Source: Sipunculus nudus (Eukaryota > Annelida > Sipuncula > Golfingiida > Sipunculidae). From it: DNA of 64,000 bases. The notes beneath the pieces were generated by a model. That model was not told the origin of the DNA, searched no databases, and worked only from the letters and a program-made list of their open reading frames with translations. The stretch spans positions 55,969,812 through 56,033,811 of the forward strand of contig CM049314.1 of assembly GCA_026874595.1 (NCBI GenBank), read 5' to 3'. Made by a program: the position numbers and the translations under genes. Shown here in pieces: positions 23,201 to 33,450 of this stretch (position 1 is its first letter; every line of letters starts with the position of its first letter).

Positions 23201-25247
23201 TGCAAGGACAATTGTTTATAATCCAGATTTCGGATTAATGCTGCATCATCTATTTGGTAAAACAAATTGACATGATACCTAGAAAAGACACATTTTCATA
23301 GTGTTGTTGCAACTGTCAGTCAGTGTAAGGGATTAATGGGAATAAATTAACGTTTATTCAAATATATCTTTTCATATTACTGTTTTTACAACACCTAAAC
23401 ATTTATACAAATATATCAATAACTTCAAAAGATGATTTATATCAAAAGATATATTCATGTTCTACTGAACTGCCAGATCATGAACCCGCAGCACGCCCTG
23501 CCCGCACAGACTTTATTTCAGCCTGCCCAGCACTTTCTAAGATGTAGCCCATCCCGCCCCACAATGAATCCTATGCGGGGGCCTGTGGGGGCCGCGGGCT
23601 GCGATCCCCCGCAGGCTATGGGTCTAAAACCGCCCAGCGCAGGGCGTTACTGCACACTGGTGTGTAATGTAATTTAGTTGACCGGTTCATCTGCGCAGGG
23701 CTTTGTCAATGCTTGTGAGTTTGCAGAAGTCTTAGGTGATTGCTGGCCAGGCGAGCATATAATGTGCGTGGGAGCTGACAGAGGACTTTTCCATTGTTTA
23801 TCACAACCCCTCAACAGGGTGTTATTAAGCTTTGACTTACTTCCCTCCTAATCACCTGCTGTATGTTTTATAAATTAGTACACACACACACACATATATA
23901 TATAAATATATACATATAGTTGACCAAAAAGTGTTTACTTGTCTCTTTGTAGATGTACAACATTATAAAATATTACATATAAAGAAAAATAATTCCCACA
24001 GCAATCACATTGCAAATGTAGAGCACAATGTCAGTACCTTTAGATGAAAGTTTATTGAATCACACCCTTCAAAAAATTCACTGCAGACTATTATTGGTTC
24101 TATCATGTAAAAATGGCTAGAATATAATTTAATAGTATACAAAATGGTAACTAGTTAAAAACCTTTAGGTAGCAGTATTTAAATGTAATTTTAGAATGAA
24201 ATATTTCCCAAAATTACTTCATTAAAAGTGTGTTCTACTTTAATATACATGACACATTCACACTTTAAAAAAAATTATATGCATTTTATGTATTGAACAA
24301 TGATATGTTTGATGAAAGAACTGAAAGGTATACACAATACTGATTGCTTGTGTTTCTTTTGCAAACAATCTTTAAAACTATTTTCCATGGACCATCACAG
24401 TCACCTGTTATACTTGTGTATACTTGATAAGCTTTATATCTAAAAAAATTTTCACTGTTATCATATAACTGTTACGCTAAGACAGGCAAAAAATTCTCAC
24501 CCCAGTCACTATAATAAAACTATACAGACCTCTACCAACTACAGAAGAGACAAGAGGTGTCCATTTAGCCTACACTAGTCACATTCAGCATGCTTGATTA
24601 TCTCATGACAGTATTAAGTGACACTGAATCATATGAACAACCCCCCCCCTCCCCTTCCCACTTGTAACCCTCAGTCACATACTAAGTGTAAGACTTAATA
24701 CAAACCTTACACTTAAGAGGAGAAAAAAAAAATAAAAGTCCATGCCAGCTGAGCACCAGTCACAATCTGGGTGCTGTATTATCTAACACTGGTATATATT
24801 TATAAATATAGTAATATATTCCTATTACCAACTTTCATTTCCAGGTTGGGAAGTGTCTCGAGTTCATGGTGGTGGTGAATTTTAGACAAAGTTCATTAAT
24901 GTATATATAAAATTTATAATCCCTCCGTGATTCATTAACCATTAGTCAGTTGATAATAATTAATTAATTATTTAATGTGCTATAATGGTGAACCATGTGC
25001 CACACTTTTGACATGACCAATGAGGGAATTTGTGTCAGTGAGGTGTTGTATTGGTTATATGTTTTATTATAATAAAAATGTAATATCACCATCTGTCAGT
25101 TTTTGTTTGTCCTCGCATTATCTGGAACAAAACTAAACTAAAAATATTCACTACTAACGTGGAATTCATGTGATGTGGATGTCACTGTAAAAGACCCCCA
25201 TACTTTGAAATGAATGCTAGATCAAACTATCCCAATTATAATGGCTG
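20204..25247 (-). repeat. Palindrome 1, right arm
   Basis: Inverted copy of 15034-20080. Scattered substitutions separate the arms, for example CCCCTTTACTCCC (left) against CCTCTTTACTCCC read from the right arm. It ends at AATTATAATGGCTG and is followed at once by the 77-bp satellite. Confidence 0.95.
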
Positions 25248-27480
25248 TGCTATATCTCAGATATGGGTTACCCTAACCCTTCGGGCATGAAATACTCCAG
25301 TAAGTGTTTGTTACTATTAATATATGCTATATCTAGGATACGGGTTACCAAACCCCTTCGGTATGAATACTCCAGTAAGTGTTTGTCATTATTAATATAT
25401 GCTATATCTAGGATCAGGGTTACCCTAACCCTTCATGCTTTAAATACTCCAGTGGGTGTTTGTCACTATTAATATATGCTTTATCCGGGATATGGGTACC
25501 CTAACCCGTCGGGCATAAAATTTTCCAGTAAGTGATTGTCACTTATAATATATGCAATATCCGGAAAACGGGTTACCCTGACCCTTTGGGCATGACATAC
25601 AACTTTGTGTTTGTCACTATTAATATATGCTCTATCCAGGATAAGGGTTCCCTAACCCTTCGGGCATGAAAAACTCCAGTAAGTGATTGTCACTTATAAT
25701 ATATGCCATATCTGGAGAACGGGTTACCCTAATCCTTCGGGCATGACATACTCCTTTAAGTGTTTGTCACTATTAATATATGCTATATCCGGGAAACGGG
25801 TTAACCTAACCCTTCAGCTATGAAATACTCCAGAAAGTGTATGTCACTATTAATGTATGCTATAACTAAATACGGGTTACCCTCACCCTTCAGGCATAAA
25901 AAACCCCCGTAAGTGTTTGTCACTATTAATATATGCTATATCCTGGAAACGGGTTGCCCTAAAACTTCGGGTATGAAATACTCCAGTCAGTGTATGTCAC
26001 TATTATTGTATGCTAGATCTCAGATACAGGTGACCCGAACCCTTCGGGCATGAAATACTCCAGTAAGTGATTGTTACTATTAATATATGCTATATCCGGG
26101 AAACGGGTTACCCTGATCTTTCCGGCATGACATACCCCTTTAAATGTTTGTCACTATTAATATATGCTATATCCGGAGAACGGGTTACCCTAATCCTTCG
26201 AGCATGATATTCACCAGTAAGTGTTTGTCACTTATAATATGCTATACCCAAAATACGGGTTACCCTAACCCTTCGGGCATGACACACCCCTTTAAGTGTT
26301 TGTCACTATAAATATATGGTATATCCAGGATACGGGTTAGGTTTATCCTCCGGGAATGAAATATTCCAGTAAATGTTTGTCCCTATTAATATATGCTATA
26401 TCCGGGATACGGGTTACCCTAACCCTTCAGGCATGATTTACCTCTATAAGTGTTTGTTGCTATTAATATATGCTATATCCAGGATACGGGACACTATCCC
26501 TTCAGATATGAAATACTCCAGTCAGTGTTTGTTACTATTAATATGTACTATATCCAGGATACAGGTTACCTTAACCGTTTTGGCATGAAAGACTCCACTA
26601 AGTGTGTGTCACTATAAATTTATGCTTTGTCCGAAGATGGGTTACCCTAACCCTTTGGATATGATGGAAATACTCCAGTAAGTGCTTGTCAATATATGTT
26701 CTTTGCCATAACCCCTTGGCCATAAAATAAGCCAGGAAGTGTTTCTCACTATTAATATATGCTATATCTGGGATACGGGTTACCCTAACCCTACGGGCAT
26801 GAAATACTCCAGTAGGTGTTTCTCACTATTAATATATGCTATATCCCAGATACAGTTTACTCTAACCCTTCGGGTATGAAATACTCCAGTCTGTGTTTGT
26901 TATTATTAATATGTACTATATCTGAAGACTGGTTACTCTAACCCTTTGGATATGATGGAAATAATCCAGTAAATGCTTGATACTATTAACTGTACTATAC
27001 CTGGGATATGGGATACCCTAACCTTTTAGGCAGGAAATTCTCCAGGTAGGGTTTGTCCTGTTAATAAATGTTATATCCGAATACGGGTAACCCTAACCCT
27101 TCGGGCATGAAATACTGTAGTAAGTGTTAGACATAATTAGTATTTGCTGTATCTGGTATACAATTACCATAACCCATTTACATGAAAAACTTCAGTAAGC
27201 GTATGTAACTATTAATCTATGTTATATCCAGGATACAGGTTACCCTAACTCTTTAGGCATGATATACTCAAGTAAGTGCAGGTCACTTTTAATATATGCT
27301 TTAATCAGGATGCGGGTTACCCTAATCCTTTGGCATGAAATACTACTGTAAGTGTTGGTCACTGTTTTGAACTATTAATATATGCTAAATCCGTATCCAG
27401 GATGTTTGTCACTATAAGTATATGCTATGTCCGAATCAGGTTACCCTAACCCTTCGGATATGAATGAAATATACCAGTGA
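25248..27480 (+). repeat. 77-bp satellite, array 2
   Basis: About 29 tandem units of roughly 77 bp. Each unit has GGGTTACCCTAACCCTTCGG, then GCATGAAATACTCCAGTAAG, then TGTTTGTCACTATTAATATA and TGCTATATCCGGGATAC. GGGTTA...TAACCC is a small inverted repeat, and CCCTAACCC matches one and a half telomere-type repeats. Units diverge by point changes and small indels. The array abuts the palindrome arm. Confidence 0.95.
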
Positions 27481-27481
27481 T

Positions 27482-27985
27482 TAATAAAAGTTATATTACT
27501 GGGAAAAAAATGCTTAGCTTGGACAAGTTTTTTGTTAAGTGATCATAAAATCTTTCCTGAATATCTATAAAATGCATTATCTTTGGGCGCATAACTTTTT
27601 AAAATTGAATTATACAGATTTAATTTCTGGCATCAACAGAGGAACTATATAGAGATTATTTTTGGTAAATATTAAGAAAAACAGATGAGTGTATTTGACA
27701 TTTGGCAGTCCTGAGGTGTGAAAAAAGGTTTTTAATGAAAAATTGAGGATTTTCCTAATTTTCTCAATGGAACATAGTTGCAAAGACCCAGTTTTTGGCT
27801 TGGTAGGAGATCTTGGGGACATCTATCATTTGTCAAATTTAAGATTCCTTGGACTTAGGGTTTCAAAACGTGGCACATGTACGGACAGATAGATGGACGG
27901 ACGGACGGACAGACGGACGGACAGATGACGGGCAATGGAGCACGGCTATAGCTCAGATGACTTATAGTCAGCTGAGCTAAAAAAG
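27482..27985 (+). repeat. Dispersed repeat with (GGAC)n tract
   Basis: Related over about 490 bp to 39385-39875. Landmarks: TATTACTGGGAAAAAA, AAATGCATTATCTTTGGG, GCATAACTTTTTAAAATT, CCTGAGGTGTGAAAA, TTGGTAGGAGATCTTGGGGA, a GGACGGACGGAC tract near 27890-27925, and an end GATGACTTATAGTCAGCTGA. Looks like a non-autonomous mobile repeat; no coding capacity. Confidence 0.8.
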
Positions 27986-28531
27986 GAGTCAGTCTAAATT
28001 ATCATTTGCACTCAACACTGGACTTGTGTGATCAATAGTGATGCCTTTAATGAGGAAAAACTGGGAATACCAATATTAAATAGAAAGCAGTCCATGATGT
28101 GAAAATGTTCCCAAAGCAGCTAATGTCCAATATTGAGATTATGATATAAACCAATTGTAGCAAAAGATGACACTGATCAAACTGAATTTATTATGTCTCA
28201 AAACAAAAGGCAGGCACCAAAGAATGGTAATTGACAAATAGACAGGTCAATCTGGCATGAAGAAAAACTCAACAAAAACAAAATCCAGAAGATGCAATTT
28301 GATGGGAGACATTAAGGATTTAAGGTACAGTCCACAACCATACAAATAATGTAATGTCAAATTTAAGATAGATAAATATACATATCTGTAAAAATTCTGT
28401 TGTGAGCCTTTAAATTAATCAATGTATATAGTCATTTCATAGGCACCAGACATGATTACACTCCACATAAAGAACTATAGTCATGAAGAAATAGTTCTCA
28501 TGATTAGTCACAGTAGCACATGCAATTGCAC
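27986..28531. other. Non-coding stretch
   Basis: AT-rich; no exon or repeat recognised. Confidence 0.4.
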
Positions 28532-28770
28532 TCAATATGTTAATTGTAATTTCGATTGCACTGCACTGGGTATTTCGTCCCTCAACTTCCGTGTAAATAC
28601 TGTGGTATTCTTCCCTTTGTGTTTTTTGTGGACCACCGAACCCAGACCTGCCCCTGCCACTAAACTGAAGAAAGCTTGGGCGTCTTCAGCCAGATACTTA
28701 GAGTTCCCATCACGTTTTACAGGCGGGATAAGTCTATGGCGACAAGCCTGTGCGGCGGTGACAGTTTCCC
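28532..28770 (-). CDS. Unrecognised exon-like segment, open on both strands
   Basis: CpG-containing segment, unlike its AT-rich surroundings. On the minus strand an acceptor-like CTCTTACAG (28771-28772) opens a 79-codon frame with CRHRLIPPVKRDG, YLAEDAQAFFSLVAGAG and a basic HKKHKGKN stretch, ending in TGA at 28532. The plus strand is also open over the same bases and has acceptor- and donor-like sites (GTTTTACAG, CCCT|GTAAGA). I cannot decide the strand. Copy 2 (60937-61179) has four extra bases (AAAC) exactly at this splice-like site, which shifts any frame spliced there. It may be an exon remnant of a third gene or a 5' exon of the KDZ-like gene; no family recognised. Confidence 0.35.
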
Positions 28771-29839
28771 CTGTAAGAGTTTTGTCACTTTGGTTGGGTA
28801 CATCAGAGCACTGATGCAACCCCTATTGTAGTACTAGAAGGTTACCAAGCAGAGCTATAGGGACAAATGTGCTTCACACAGGAGCTTGACATGCCAGATG
28901 ACAAAAAATGCTCCAATACAATTTTTAACAAGTTCAAATTGATCTAATTAGATCCTTATGGGTACCATGTCAGACAAATGTAGATTCCAGAATAAAAATG
29001 CATAGTCTAAGATGGTCAATTTAAGATAATGATAATCAGACACTGATACTGATAATCAGATACTGATATCATATAAACACTTTGTTTATATTTAAATACC
29101 AAAAAACAAGAAAACGATAAACCATGATATCTGTATACCAACATATTGAAAAACAACAACTGAATCTTAAAATTAGATAAGTCAATTAGGTAACTCAACC
29201 CAGGTAGCTATACGTGCATTATAATTTGACTGATTGTGGTTAACTTAATTCTGCCCTATTGTCTGGTGTTATGCAGACTGTTTATAGAAATCTTTAAGGA
29301 AAGTATATTGTGGTTTTTAATTTGAGACCATGCTGAGAAGTATATGGATCATTATTGGATCAGGGTTCACCCTTAATTTTCCAGGGGATCTCAATGCAGT
29401 GGTCCATTTGTATTGGTAGGGTAGGAATGCGAAAAATATGTATCAGAATGTCACAGAAGGTCAAACAACATGGCACTCTAACTGTCAAATGGAGGGATGA
29501 CAAAGCAATACCTTGTCCAGCACTCCAGGATTTATCACCGCTAGAGCTTTAAATTGTACCCAAGTATAAGAATATCACATTCATAATTAAATAAATTCAT
29601 TGTTATCATATAGGGGAACAGTTCCAAATGAAAAACAAGCAGTATTCAGTAAGTGAAACAACTACAACCCATAATTGATCTACCCACTCAACTGGTCACT
29701 TAGACAAAGAGATAAATGTTGGTATCTGGCCAAACACCAAACCCTGAACAACCCTGAAGAAGTGTTATGATGATTTGATAATGGGAACCCATATATGTTA
29801 AATGGATTAAAACATGACTCAATGTTGCCATGAAAAGTC
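28771..29839. other. Mostly non-coding stretch
   Basis: AT-rich. At about 29453-29549 (plus) a short frame, HGTLTVKWRDDKAI, loosely resembles the W-x-D-K region of piggyBac-type transposases. It has no other piggyBac motif around it, so I do not call it. Confidence 0.35.
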
Positions 29840-29845
29840 TTTATT
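29840..29845 (-). terminator. AATAAA polyadenylation signal of the unknown four-exon gene
   Basis: TTTATT on plus (AATAAA on minus), about 85 bp past the stop at 29930-29932, in the context CAAATAAAGAC. It supports this as the gene's 3' end. Confidence 0.6.
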
Positions 29846-29929
29846 TGAAAATGAAACTGGAACTAGCACAAAATACAGCAAGGTGGGTACTTGCATCATG
29901 TAATTTTTCAAAAGAAAACTGGTTAACAA

Positions 29930-30049
29930 TCAGCATGGCTTGTCCTCTTCACTGAATTCTGGGTCCTCTTGAGCTTTTTGAGACATTTCCTCCTGGAGTG
30001 TGATAATGCCAGATTCCAAACACTGTTGTGCTCCGCTTTTATTGAGACC
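29930..30049 (-). CDS. Unknown four-exon gene, exon 4 (terminal)
   Basis: Minus-strand terminal exon: acceptor ATTCCAACAG, 39 codons and TGA. The peptide is acidic and Gln/Glu-rich (GLNKSGAQQC, ITLQEEMSQKAQEDPEF, EEDKPC at the end). Starts at phase 0, matching the CATGAG|GTATAT donor at 30622. A polyA signal follows. No domain recognised. Confidence 0.6.
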   Translation of the reverse strand, partial: GLNKSGAQQCLESGIITLQEEMSQKAQEDPEFSEEDKPC

Positions 30050-30621
30050 CTGTTGGAATTATTGATAAATACATCAGTGCAGGAAACAGGTGGTATATAG
30101 TATAAGTATAAATAAAACAAGCTGTTGTAAACATTGACAATCAGCCCACAGAGGGCGGGCACCATCATATGATACCTCAAATGTAATGATGTCCAATGTA
30201 CAAGGCACTTTAAGCACAGTGTACTCCAACCACAAGCAATGAAACATCATTATGCCACAATAAAAATAACATTGGTATAAACACTCAAAAATTTAGAAGC
30301 TGATCAGGTTTTTAATCAGATTTATAACTGCATTCCTTTAGTCATATATTGCCCTAAACCATAGTACCAAAATGACCCAATCATGAAGCATCACAAAATG
30401 ATGGCATATATTCCCACATCTATAACATTGTAGTTTCCCAGACAATTAATCCCCCTCAACAATCCCACTGTGTTCAAAATGGTGAAGCTTTATTATACAG
30501 CACTAGGAAAACAACATATGGGTTGCCTCATACCATAAATTTTCAGTATAGTAGACAAATCTAAAATGATTTTGTTTATGACACACCTATACAAAAGATT
30601 TTGATCTTACATGATATATAC

Positions 30622-30754
30622 CTCATGTCGTCGATCAATAAACACTGTATATGCATAATCAGAAAAGTCACTGTTATTTCTTGACTTATAATGACTATTA
30701 GGTGGCAATAATGAGTTGATGAAAGGATAATAACCAATGGCCACACCATTATCA
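30622..30754 (-). CDS. Unknown four-exon gene, exon 3 (acceptor lacks AG)
   Basis: Minus-strand exon with a donor GAG|GTATAT at 30622. Its frame reads DNGVAIGYYPFINSLLPP, then SRNNSDFSDYAYTVFIDRRH and leaves phase 0 as needed for exon 4. Upstream is a pyrimidine-rich tract (CCTTTTATTGTCCTGTC) followed by ATG|T where CAG|T would be expected. If splicing occurs after this TG, the length (133 nt) and phase fit exon 2 exactly. The only nearby AG (CAG at about 30798) leads into another frame with early stops. So either a rare GT-TG intron or a damaged splice site. Function unknown. Confidence 0.5.
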
Positions 30755-31268
30755 CATGACAGGACAATAAAAGGTCCGTTGTGTTTTATTTAGTATGCTG
30801 ACCAAGTTGTTAATCTTGAAAACTGACTCAATGCCCAAAGCATCCCCAGTGAAATAACATCAATCAAGCCAAATGAAAAGATATACATGTAAATGCATAA
30901 TGGGAGGAATTGTGTACACAAGTTTTAAATTATAATGTAGACAGAAGTGACTGATCGGATGGTGAGTTAGGTGAAAAGAGGAGCATTTGAAGGTAACACC
31001 ACCAATGTGCAATTCATGAATTTTTTTAATACAAGTTGTTGGTCGCATATTTGTGTACCATGAAATTTGTAGGAGGTTAGTTTAATAAATGTGTGATTTA
31101 TTCTCAAAAGGGCCTGTTGCACAGTCCAGGTAAACCTCATTTTAATCAGTTCAGCCCTCACACTGTTAATTACAGGCCCATGTGAAATAATAAAAGTTAT
31201 CAAATAGAACCCAAAACTTGGTGTACAGTACGATAGTTAAGGAAAAGAGAAACATTTAGACAACAAAC

Positions 31269-31401
31269 CTTTTGTCCAATGAGTGCAGTCCACAAAATTC
31301 CAGGCTCTTTCCATGCCCCACGCATACTATACAGGCATTCCCGGTTGTTAAACCAAGTCCAACAGTGAGTAGTGGCACATATATGAAAGCTGGTGGAACA
31401 C
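31269..31401 (-). CDS. Unknown four-exon gene, exon 2
   Basis: Minus-strand exon between a strong acceptor (TTTTCTCTCCACTCCTAG) and donor (AAAAG|GTTTGT), 133 nt. It enters with 2 nt (matches exon 1) and leaves 2 nt. The peptide begins VPPAFIYVPLLTVGLGLTTG, a hydrophobic stretch that might be membrane-buried or a fold core. It continues NACIVCVGHGKSLEFCGLHS, with C..C..H and C..H spacing that could bind a metal. I do not recognise the family. Confidence 0.65.
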
Positions 31402-33320
31402 CTAGGAGTGGAGAGAAAAAATGTGTCTTCAACCTATGTTATGACTATGGTACACGGTAAACATTTGGAGAAAAGCTAATCTCACTACTCAGATTTAACA
31501 TAAATCTGAGGTATCCAAAGTGCAATGACAGAATCCTGAAGGCACTAGATATAATGGTAGAGCCATGGTGTGCTGAGTGACCTGATTGAAGCAAGGATTG
31601 ATATGCTTTACCAAAGAGTGGTCAGTATCTGTCCTAGAAATATCAAGCCTCCCAAATAATGCAATTGAACATGACCATGAAGGCACGATCATGATGAAAG
31701 TGTTATCTTACCTAGGTGAACAAAACAAAACCAGGGAAAGTCTGGGTGTCAACCATGTTTGTAGGGTACCATGGAATAATGCAAGATAAGTTAAAACAGT
31801 GGGTTATTGGTTACAATAATTAAACATACAGTGTCACATGAATAAAATGTTTGTTTAATAAATGTACTTCTATATACAGTGTTCAAGTCATTCAATGACA
31901 ATGAAACAAAAGGTGAAGATTACATTGAAGCTGACAAAATGACTTTAGTATCATTAAGTGTTTATAACTTCCAAGTGACTGAAGCCATTATACAATGATG
32001 CCCCAAGTGTAGGCCACCTGGCCCAACATCCCAATCACCCAAAGAGATCATGAAATGAAATGTTCCTCATAAAAAGTAAGGAATGCACAGCTGGTAAGCC
32101 AGGGGTAATAACATGTGGCAATATAGTCAAATCATGCAAAGAAGAAGTGAATAGGCTTCACATATAAAGGTTAAAGTTGTGGGGAAAAGGCAGCAAAAAT
32201 AGTAATAATTGCCAATGATACCAGGTTCAGCACACCCAAATTATGTTATTAATAATAATAGGGTCAAGACAGCTGTCATAACCAGAGAAAAACATAGCAA
32301 AAGGTCAAATGTGACTGCCAAGAAATCAGTTATCTCATGGAACTAAATATGAGGGAAAAAATGGAATAAGGAAAAAAATTAATTGGACTGTTGAAGGTAA
32401 AAATGTTAATGTCAAAGTGAACATGATTCCCATAATAGGAAAATCTTGCAATGTATAAAGATTTCCCTTCCTGTTGTTATCCTGCACCAAATAAAACTGT
32501 GAATGTATATGTTCCAAGATTGTTTACTAGCTGGAAATGGATCAATTAGCTGATGATTATATGGTGTAGCCACTGTGAACTCAATACCTCATAAAATAGT
32601 AAATGTATTTCACATTGTTCAAGTTATGATTGTAAGTATGTGTCAACTAGATTTAACCTGATTAAACCTAGATTTAAGACAAGTATTTCATATTCTCTAT
32701 ATATTTGCAATTAATGTTGGTGTTGTTAATTACATTTCAAGAACACTACAACTAAGGGGTATAAAAATGATGTTAATTTTTATACCATTTAAATTGTAAG
32801 GGAATTAAATGTACTTTGCGAAAAGAAGAAATGAACTGAATGAAGTATGATATACCTTCAGATATAAAGCACATCTATACAACAAGTGTAGTATACAACC
32901 ACACTGCAGTGTTTCTCATAATGTTATTCACTATTCTGGGCCTGAATGTTTATGGTGCTGTGCCAGAATATAAACTGTTAAAGTTGAAATTAATTAGGCA
33001 TCTGCCACCCCTATTGAAAAGGTAAAAATATATCCATCATGAGAGTAATAGCACCTATGGGATATGGCAGACATTGTGACAGAGGTAAAAAATAAATGAT
33101 TCCCATTGCTTTTCAAGAATAAAATATGGGATCCTTGTATCAAGTAATATAGCACACCGAGATTACATTCACTAGCAGTCCTGGTAAATGGTTTTACAAT
33201 GATTGTAGCTGATGTACTAGATCCCGTTTATATTGACATGATAAGTCAGTTTAATGCAGAACTGACTGTGGCTGAAATAACAAAGTTTTAAGATCATGAA
33301 TGATCACCATGTGTGCTCAC

Positions 33321-33450
33321 CTGCTTTCTGGGCCTCAACAGCCACAATCTGCCTGACATTGGGACATACAGCTTTCTTCCAAGGCAGCATCACCTCTTGA
33401 GCCTTCCTATAACGCTTCATCACTACTGCCCTGTCTATCTTTTTCCCCAT
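33321..33450 (-). CDS. Unknown four-exon gene, exon 1 (first ATG-bearing exon)
   Basis: Minus-strand exon with an excellent acceptor (CTCTCTTTTCAG) placed directly before ATG and an excellent donor (GCAG|GTGAGC), 130 nt. It encodes MGKKIDRAVVMKRYRKAQEV, then MLPWKKAVCPNV and VAVEAQKAG: basic, probably helical. It leaves 1 nt, matching exon 2. ATG right after the acceptor suggests a 5' untranslated exon upstream, but a longer coding start is possible. With exons 2-4 the protein would be about 171 residues. The four exons are all 120-133 nt. Copy 2 of this exon would lie just past the window end. Confidence 0.6.

Larger units (their letters stand above)
11859..31591 (+). repeat. Large duplicated block, copy 1
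   Basis: This segment is repeated at 44430-64000 in the same orientation. The offset is 32571 at the left, 32404-32405 after a 165-bp deletion in copy 2, and 32409 near the end. Differences are single bases and small indels. The right edge of the duplication is unknown because copy 2 runs off the window. The block holds the end of the CT-rich array, the KDZ first exon, the palindrome, the satellite, a dispersed repeat and three exons of the unknown gene. Confidence 0.95.

Noticed and set aside
15034-25247. Many open frames of 60-108 codons in the palindrome arms
   Set aside because: They appear in mirrored pairs and in both copies because the DNA is repeated, not because of coding constraint; no motifs or usable splice pairs.
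15034-25247. Ordinary DNA transposon with giant terminal inverted repeats
   Set aside because: No transposase lies between or within the arms, the spacer is only 123 bp, and no target-site duplication is seen at the edges.
25263-26588. Open frames with repeating YSSKCLLLLIYAISRIR-like peptide
   Set aside because: This is translated 77-bp satellite; stops and frame changes occur from unit to unit.
25248-27480. CRISPR-like array
   Set aside because: Units are contiguous, diverged tandem repeats without spacers, in eukaryotic DNA; a satellite.
29453-29549. piggyBac-like HGTLTVKWRDDKAI
   Set aside because: Only one weak motif; no flanking DDE residues or terminal repeats.
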